From Chondrilla cf. caribensis (Eukaryota; Porifera; Demospongiae; Chondrillida; Chondrillidae): 15,000 bases of DNA. Of this stretch, positions 8,141 to 15,000 are shown piece by piece. The first letter of the stretch is position 1. The number at the start of each line of letters is the position of its first letter. Position numbers and translations under genes: made by a program. Below the pieces are notes generated by a model. That model did no database searches and was not told where the DNA came from. It saw only the letters and a list, made by a program, of their open reading frames with translations. The DNA is taken from NCBI GenBank assembly GCA_964020155.1, contig OZ026546.1, positions 8,013,879 to 8,028,878 of the forward strand. Direction: 5' to 3'.

Positions 8141-9704
8141 GCACACATGCACACACACACAGATATTATCCTTTAATGCACACACATACAGAGGCTCCCC
8201 TTCCTCCAAAGATCACTACAATAGAGTCTCTCACTGAGAGAACCTCACTAACATGGACACACAATACAGTGTGTTTTAATACTAGTGACATAGAGTATGT
8301 AGTGAGCTGGGTGGACCTGGCTAGTGGTGGAGGTCTCAATGGTACTACTGTGGAGAGGAACTTCACTATAAGGACTGGAGTGACGGGGGTGTACCGGGTG
8401 AGGATTACGGCTACAGTGAGGGGTGTGTCCAGTGTAGGTGTGGCTGCTAGCTGGGAGGATAGCGGAACTGAAGTACTGGTACATACAGGTATGCTACCAT
8501 TGTGTGTGGTGTGTGCATGTCCAAAGATTCACACTCAGAATGTCTCACTACTGCACAGGCCAACCCACTGCTCAAGGTACTGAGGGTGATGCCTGTTTTG
8601 GACGGCCATTTTATCTGACATGTCTCCATAGCTACACTACTGACTATGACATCATCTGGAGTGTGAATGGAAGTGGGATTGGGACCAGTGACCTGGTGTA
8701 TGTTATGATAGGTGGCAGTCTGGTAGTCACAAACATCACTGAGGACCTCTTCTCCAATGTTGTCACCTCCTTCAAGTGTTCTGTTCTCCTCAATGGGACT
8801 AAGTTCACTGGAGAGCCCTACCTCATGGACCCTATTGGTACAGTGACTCTTGTGCTGTGTGTGATGTGGAGTGTGTTTCATGAGATGTGTTCTCTCTTCA
8901 GAGCGTCCCCTCTCACCAGAGGTGACGGTCACAGACTCCACCTCCTACACTATAGTGCTGACACTGGACCACTCGGAGGTGTGTTTTGAGGACTACACTT
9001 TCCACTACAAGATCTCTTGGAGCAGAGCAGATGGAGAGTGGTCCCTTCCAGTAGAGGTTCCCCACATCCCGTCCTACACCATCACTGGTCTGAGTCCAGG
9101 TAGTGAGTACAGAGTGAGAGTGTTAGCAGAGAGTGAGGAGGACTCTACTGTAGTCAGTGGACCAGTCACTGTCAGAGCAGTCACACTAGCAGGTGAGCGT
9201 TGTGTAGATGTACATGCATATGTTTGGTGTGTACAGACAGTACGCACAATACATACAGTATATGGTGCTCACACTTAGTCTTACAGCTAAATTATACATA
9301 CCTGACTTATGTATGTATTTACATGTATGTGTATATGCTTATTTTATCAACCATTCATGTTATCTTCAATGTTTATGTACTGTAGGTCCTATTGTAGGCT
9401 TAGCAATCTCTTTTGGAGTAACATTAGTCACCATGACAACCATAATTACCTTTCTCACTATCTTTTGTGTGATACTCTTGAAATGGAAGAGGAAGAATGA
9501 TAAAGGTTTGTAAATGTACATACTTGCTTATATGCATATGCATTCGTGTTGAGTTTAGTATGGTGTCAATTCCACTTTCTTGCAGAAATTGGTAGTGTTG
9601 AAGTTAATGAAGATATTTCAATAACAACAAACCCCGGCTACATGGAAACCACTCTGTCCCCCACAGCCTCTGCCATGACTCCACCCACCTATGATAATGT
9701 GTGA
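6110..9704 (+). CDS. Gene C: complete Ig-FN3-Ig-FN3 single-pass receptor
   Basis: Seven exons: 6110-6155, 6648-6953, 8192-8488, 8559-8837, 8902-9192, 9386-9505 and 9586-9704. They give one open frame of 485 residues ending in TGA. Order is signal peptide, Ig, FN3, Ig, FN3, transmembrane segment, 50-residue cytoplasmic region. Every internal junction is phase 1. Both Ig domains have C-x8-C before the strand-C tryptophan and a later F-strand cysteine; both FN3 domains carry one cysteine. At least eight N-glycosylation sequons fit an extracellular part. The tail holds NPGY (NPxY class) and a C-terminal YDNV (pYxN, Grb2-type SH2 site). No catalytic domain is present. The protein should be a plasma-membrane adhesion or recognition receptor signalling through tyrosine phosphorylation; the ligand is unknown. 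The first exon is the least certain part. I do not recognise a named ortholog. Confidence 0.82.
6325..6530 (+). repeat. (GT)n tract in gene C intron 1
   Basis: The GT tract has gcgtgcgtgcgtg and tttg interruptions in the first half and is pure in the second. It fills much of the 492-base intron. Confidence 0.97.
6648..6953 (+). CDS. Gene C Ig domain 1 exon
   Basis: The acceptor is gaccctctctattag and the donor is CGTG|gtgagt; both ends are phase 1 (102 codons). Ig hallmarks are [13 protein letters not shown] (extra cysteine, x8, B-strand cysteine), VNWRRDG (strand-C tryptophan) and [10 protein letters not shown] (Y-x-C of strand F). [11 protein letters not shown] is the usual E-F stretch. 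Confidence 0.85.
6954..8191. other. Gene C intron 2, no further exon recognised
   Basis: The 1,238-base intron is the longest in the gene. It holds weak inverted repeats (ttgcaca/tgtgcaa about 7520-7538; caacaggat 7609-7617 with atcctgttg 7646-7654), a direct repeat of tattataaagtctg (about 7496 and 7569) and a CA tract at its 3' end. I see no convincing skipped domain exon on either strand. Confidence 0.6.
8011..8162 (+). repeat. (CA)n tract upstream of a 3' splice site
   Basis: CA/GCAC repeats end about 30 bases before the acceptor of the FN3 exon at 8192. It is the only tract in the window with CA on the transcribed-sense strand; all others are GT. Confidence 0.97.
8192..8488 (+). CDS. 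Gene C FN3 domain 1 exon
   Basis: The exon is phase 1 at both ends (99 codons). FN3 features are [12 protein letters not shown] at the A strand, TSLTWTH (B-strand tryptophan), VVSWVD (strand C) and [13 protein letters not shown] (strand F, Y-x-V-x-I). One cysteine (VCFNTSD) lies before strand C. The acceptor cacacacatacag is pyrimidine-poor. The donor is ACAG|gtatgc. Confidence 0.85.
8559..8837 (+). CDS. Gene C Ig domain 2 exon
   Basis: The exon is phase 1 at both ends (93 codons) between introns of only 70 and 64 bases. Hallmarks are [14 protein letters not shown] (C-x8-C), [10 protein letters not shown] (tryptophan), [10 protein letters not shown] and [14 protein letters not shown] (F-strand cysteine without the usual preceding Tyr). 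Confidence 0.85.
8902..9192 (+). CDS. Gene C FN3 domain 2 exon
   Basis: The exon is phase 1 at both ends (97 codons); the acceptor is gttctctcttcag and the donor is GCAG|gtgagc. [12 protein letters not shown], the single-cysteine motif [34 protein letters not shown] (classic FN3 E-F region) and PVTVRAVT are visible. It is closest in the window to the FN3 at 11033-11308. Confidence 0.9.
9386..9505 (+). CDS. Gene C TM exon
   Basis: Acceptor gtttatgtactgtag. The exon encodes a hydrophobic segment from [18 protein letters not shown] to FCVILL, followed by the basic stop-transfer KWKRKNDK. It is phase 1 at both ends, unlike the TM exons of A and D, which end in phase 0. Confidence 0.88.
9586..9704 (+). 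CDS. Gene C terminal tail exon
   Basis: The acceptor is tccactttcttgcag. The tail reads [20 protein letters not shown], then [19 protein letters not shown] and TGA. TTNPGY parallels TTNPSY of genes A and B, and YDNV-stop parallels YANL-stop and YGNL-stop. A possible variant poly(A) signal AGTAAA lies at 9756-9761; no AATAAA follows closely. Confidence 0.88.
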
Positions 9705-10304
9705 AAAAACATCACAATACTCACCCAGAATCCTGTGTTGTTGTTGCCGTTATTTAGTAAAGTTAAAATTGTATATATGTACATGAGATGGAAATGTATT
9801 GGCTTCATTTAAAGATATTCATAGTCATCAGCTAGTCACATGCGTGTTGGTGCTAAGAGGATGAGTATGAATGAAGGAATGTACACACTTTAACATATGA
9901 ACAAATGTTTCACGTAGATGCTATGGTTCTCTATATGTGTGTGCATATGTCTGATGTGTGTAATTGCATCACACTTGATCGGGTAAATAGAATGTTCATA
10001 TTGAACATGTTCCCCTTCAACAGAACAGGTCCACACGGACATCCTAGTTGTTGTACATCAAATACAAACTGCAACCAACTTCCTCTCTCTAAAACAGCAA
10101 CTAAATTTGGCCCAATGGGGCCTGTTTTGAGGGATTGAGAGTGAAGTTTGGTGTGACAGTACTAAGAGGGCCACTTTGCTATGAACCTGCCTATTCGTAT
10201 ATTGTGCATTGTTTGGTACTATGAGCCTGTTTATAACCTGAACCTGTCTATATGTTTGTACTCTGTACACTATTGACTGTGCTGTACTCTCTGTGGTTAT
10301 ACAG
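9705..10304. other. Gap between gene C tail and module D; no signal-peptide exon seen
   Basis: About 600 bases were checked for an ATG followed by a hydrophobic run and a phase-1 donor. Candidates such as MEMYWLHLKIFIVIS (stop soon after, no good donor) and MFILNMFPFN (poor donor) are unconvincing. This either is an intron in a longer gene C transcript or holds an unrecognised 5' exon of module D. Confidence 0.5.
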
Positions 10305-12283
<1,979 letters not shown>

Positions 12284-12285
<2 letters not shown>

Positions 12286-12289
12286 TAAA
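12284..12289 (+). promoter_or_regulatory. Candidate poly(A) signal overlapping the module D stop codon
   Basis: taataaat contains both the TAA stop and AATAAA. A T-rich stretch follows. The surrounding taataaatagtttttatta is nearly palindromic, so a signal could also work on the other strand. Confidence 0.45.
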
Positions 12290-12437
12290 TAGTTTTTATT
12301 ATAAGTTCTTTCTCACCATCTGTCGTACAGCCACCTCTTAATTGATATCCAACCTACTAGCCTGTCTCAAGTCCCTAGGCTAAGGGAATGTACATTTACA
12401 TGCAGTTGGAATTAAGAGTTTCTCGTGCTGTTGTGTT

Positions 12438-12510
12438 AGTCTTGCATAGCCAGACCCAAGTGACCCATGAGAACAAAGGAGCCTCCATGATGGTCTGGCT
12501 ACACAAGACT
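12438..12510. mobile_element. 73-bp palindromic MITE-like repeat
   Basis: Arms agtcttgcatagccagacc (from 12438) and ggtctggctacacaagact (to 12510) are inverted copies with two mismatches around a spacer of about 33 bases. A further copy of the arm is at 4564-4584. There is no coding potential. Confidence 0.65.
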
Positions 12511-13320
12511 ACTGTAATGTTACATCAATCCCTTATAGTGCTTGAACTAAGCATGTGTTCAGTAATGTGCACCTGACTTTTCAATTGTTCCCTTCTGATA
12601 AGATTTATTAGCTGTGGATGAAATGTCCTTGTGTGTTCGTGTACGATAAATGTGACATTTTTTGCTGTTTCCAAAGTTGTAGTACATGTGTACACAGCTG
12701 CTTTGTAAAGGAGATTATACGTACATTGGTATGTCTATACTTAACTTGTATTTGATATGATCTACTACCTCTCGTTACAGGAACAACATGCATCCACTTA
12801 TGTTTGAGGATCAACACATCACAGATGCCTTCCCCAGAGCACATACAGTACATTTTTAGTACATTAGAATGATTATATGTTATTTTGTGTGTACGTGATA
12901 ATTGAGGCAATCATAATATATTCATAACGGCATCTTGAGTACATCCCAGCAATGCAGTAACTGCATATTATTATGTACCTGTGATGACACGCACACAGCA
13001 CTGAGCAATGTTGTGTACATACATGTCTGCAGTGTGTATAACGCATACCGTGTGAAGAGGTGACTTTTGCCAGAAATAAACGGTATATATTACTATAGTC
13101 TAATTCAGTGTTAGGGCAACTGTATTATTAGGGCTTAGTGGTTTCCAAAGTCTATATTGGGTGAGCACATAATATATTGAACACACTGGCTGTATAATAT
13201 GTTTTGTATTGTCTTCAACTAGTAAATTAATGAGTTTTTACATACTCAGTCTGTTTTTATTGATTTCAATGAACCACTAGTTCATCAGTACATTGTAGTT
13301 TGTGTATTCATTTCTGTAAA
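12511..13320. other. Spacer between module D and gene E
   Basis: AT-rich sequence with no supported gene. One feature of note is a good acceptor (ctacctctcgttacag, ending 12780) followed by a short phase-0 frame EQHASTYV and TGA, a possible alternative last exon for module D. No clear repeat was found elsewhere here. Confidence 0.5.
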
Positions 13321-13684
13321 TATTGATCCACTCTAGTCTTTATATTACAAGTAGACCATTGCAGACAACATGCATCACCAACTACACATGTGATGCATGT
13401 TGCATGGACATGTGGTGCACGTTGCATGAGCATGTTATTCATGTGGTGCATGTTATAATTATACATTCATACCATAGCTAACTGCAGATGCATGGAAGAA
13501 AACAAATGTGGCTAGTATTGATCTATCATTATGAGTGAAATATGTGTTTATCTACTGTATATACCATGCACCACGTTCTATATGGCCACCAACATACACT
13601 AGTAACTTGTACTGGTACTACAGCTGCAGCTGTTAGTAGCGCGGACGCCATTTTGTCATCGACTCCTCTCGGCTGAGGTCCAAG
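13321..13684 (+). promoter_or_regulatory. Putative promoter and 5' leader of gene E
   Basis: This is alignable with the region upstream of pseudogene B. It has the ATGCATG/ACATG word cluster (13372-13470) and gacgccattttgtcatc with GCCATTTTG at 13647-13655, again exactly 38 bases before ATG. No TATA box is evident. The conserved block just before the start is a candidate initiator or YY1-type site. Confidence 0.5.
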
Positions 13685-14957
<1,273 letters not shown>

Positions 14958-15000
14958 GTACATGTGAATGTACACCAGTACATTGTCATTGACAATGCTG

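Noticed and set aside
8447..8941. Minus-strand open frame opposite gene C exons
   Set aside because: It is a shadow of the Ig exon on the + strand, where domain signatures and splice sites are clear.
9905..10138. Open frame containing MFILNMFPFN as signal peptide of module D
   Set aside because: The only phase-1 donor nearby (acag|gtccac) is poor and the hydrophobic stretch is short. Not enough to call an exon.
12608..12910. Minus-strand open frame of 100 codons
   Set aside because: No recognisable domain, no promoter or poly(A) context. It overlaps the possible + strand acceptor at 12780.

Overview
The window looks like nuclear DNA of an early-branching animal, most likely a demosponge. 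Coding information is split into short exons with GT..AG introns, many of them only 64-115 bases, and the exons encode immunoglobulin-like (Ig) and fibronectin type III (FN3) domains, transmembrane segments and short tyrosine-rich tails. Non-coding DNA is AT-rich and full of (GT)n/(CA)n microsatellites. No bacterial operons, rRNA or tRNA were seen. The sponge assignment is inferred from compact introns and general style, not from a database match.

All recognisable genes lie on the + strand and form a tandem array of related single-pass receptors. Gene A (3' end only; TM and tail exons 551-1185) is preceded by a ten-copy 35-bp minisatellite. Gene B (2104-3625) is a broken paralog: signal-peptide exon intact, Ig fused out of frame to the end of an FN3, TM exon missing, tail exons intact. 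An approximately 2.5-kb spacer (3626-6109) holds MITE-like inverted repeats. Gene C (6110-9704) appears complete: signal peptide, Ig, FN3, Ig, FN3, TM, tail; the seven exons join in frame to give 485 residues. Module D (10305-12285) is FN3, Ig, FN3, TM, tail with no visible signal-peptide exon, so it is either a 5'-truncated gene or an alternative 3' half of gene C. Gene E (13685 to beyond the right edge) starts with signal peptide, Ig, FN3 and a stalk exon and is a very close relative of B, including promoter and intron 1.

Each domain exon is bounded by phase-1 introns, so exons can be skipped, duplicated or exchanged without frame loss. The tails of A, B and C share NPxY and Y-x-N-[L/V]-stop motifs, and B's tail matches an extended ITAM spacing. 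Tandem arrangement, a pseudogene, one-domain-per-exon design and immunoreceptor-like tails together resemble invertebrate allorecognition or immune receptor clusters. That function is inference. No kinase, phosphatase or other catalytic domain is visible.
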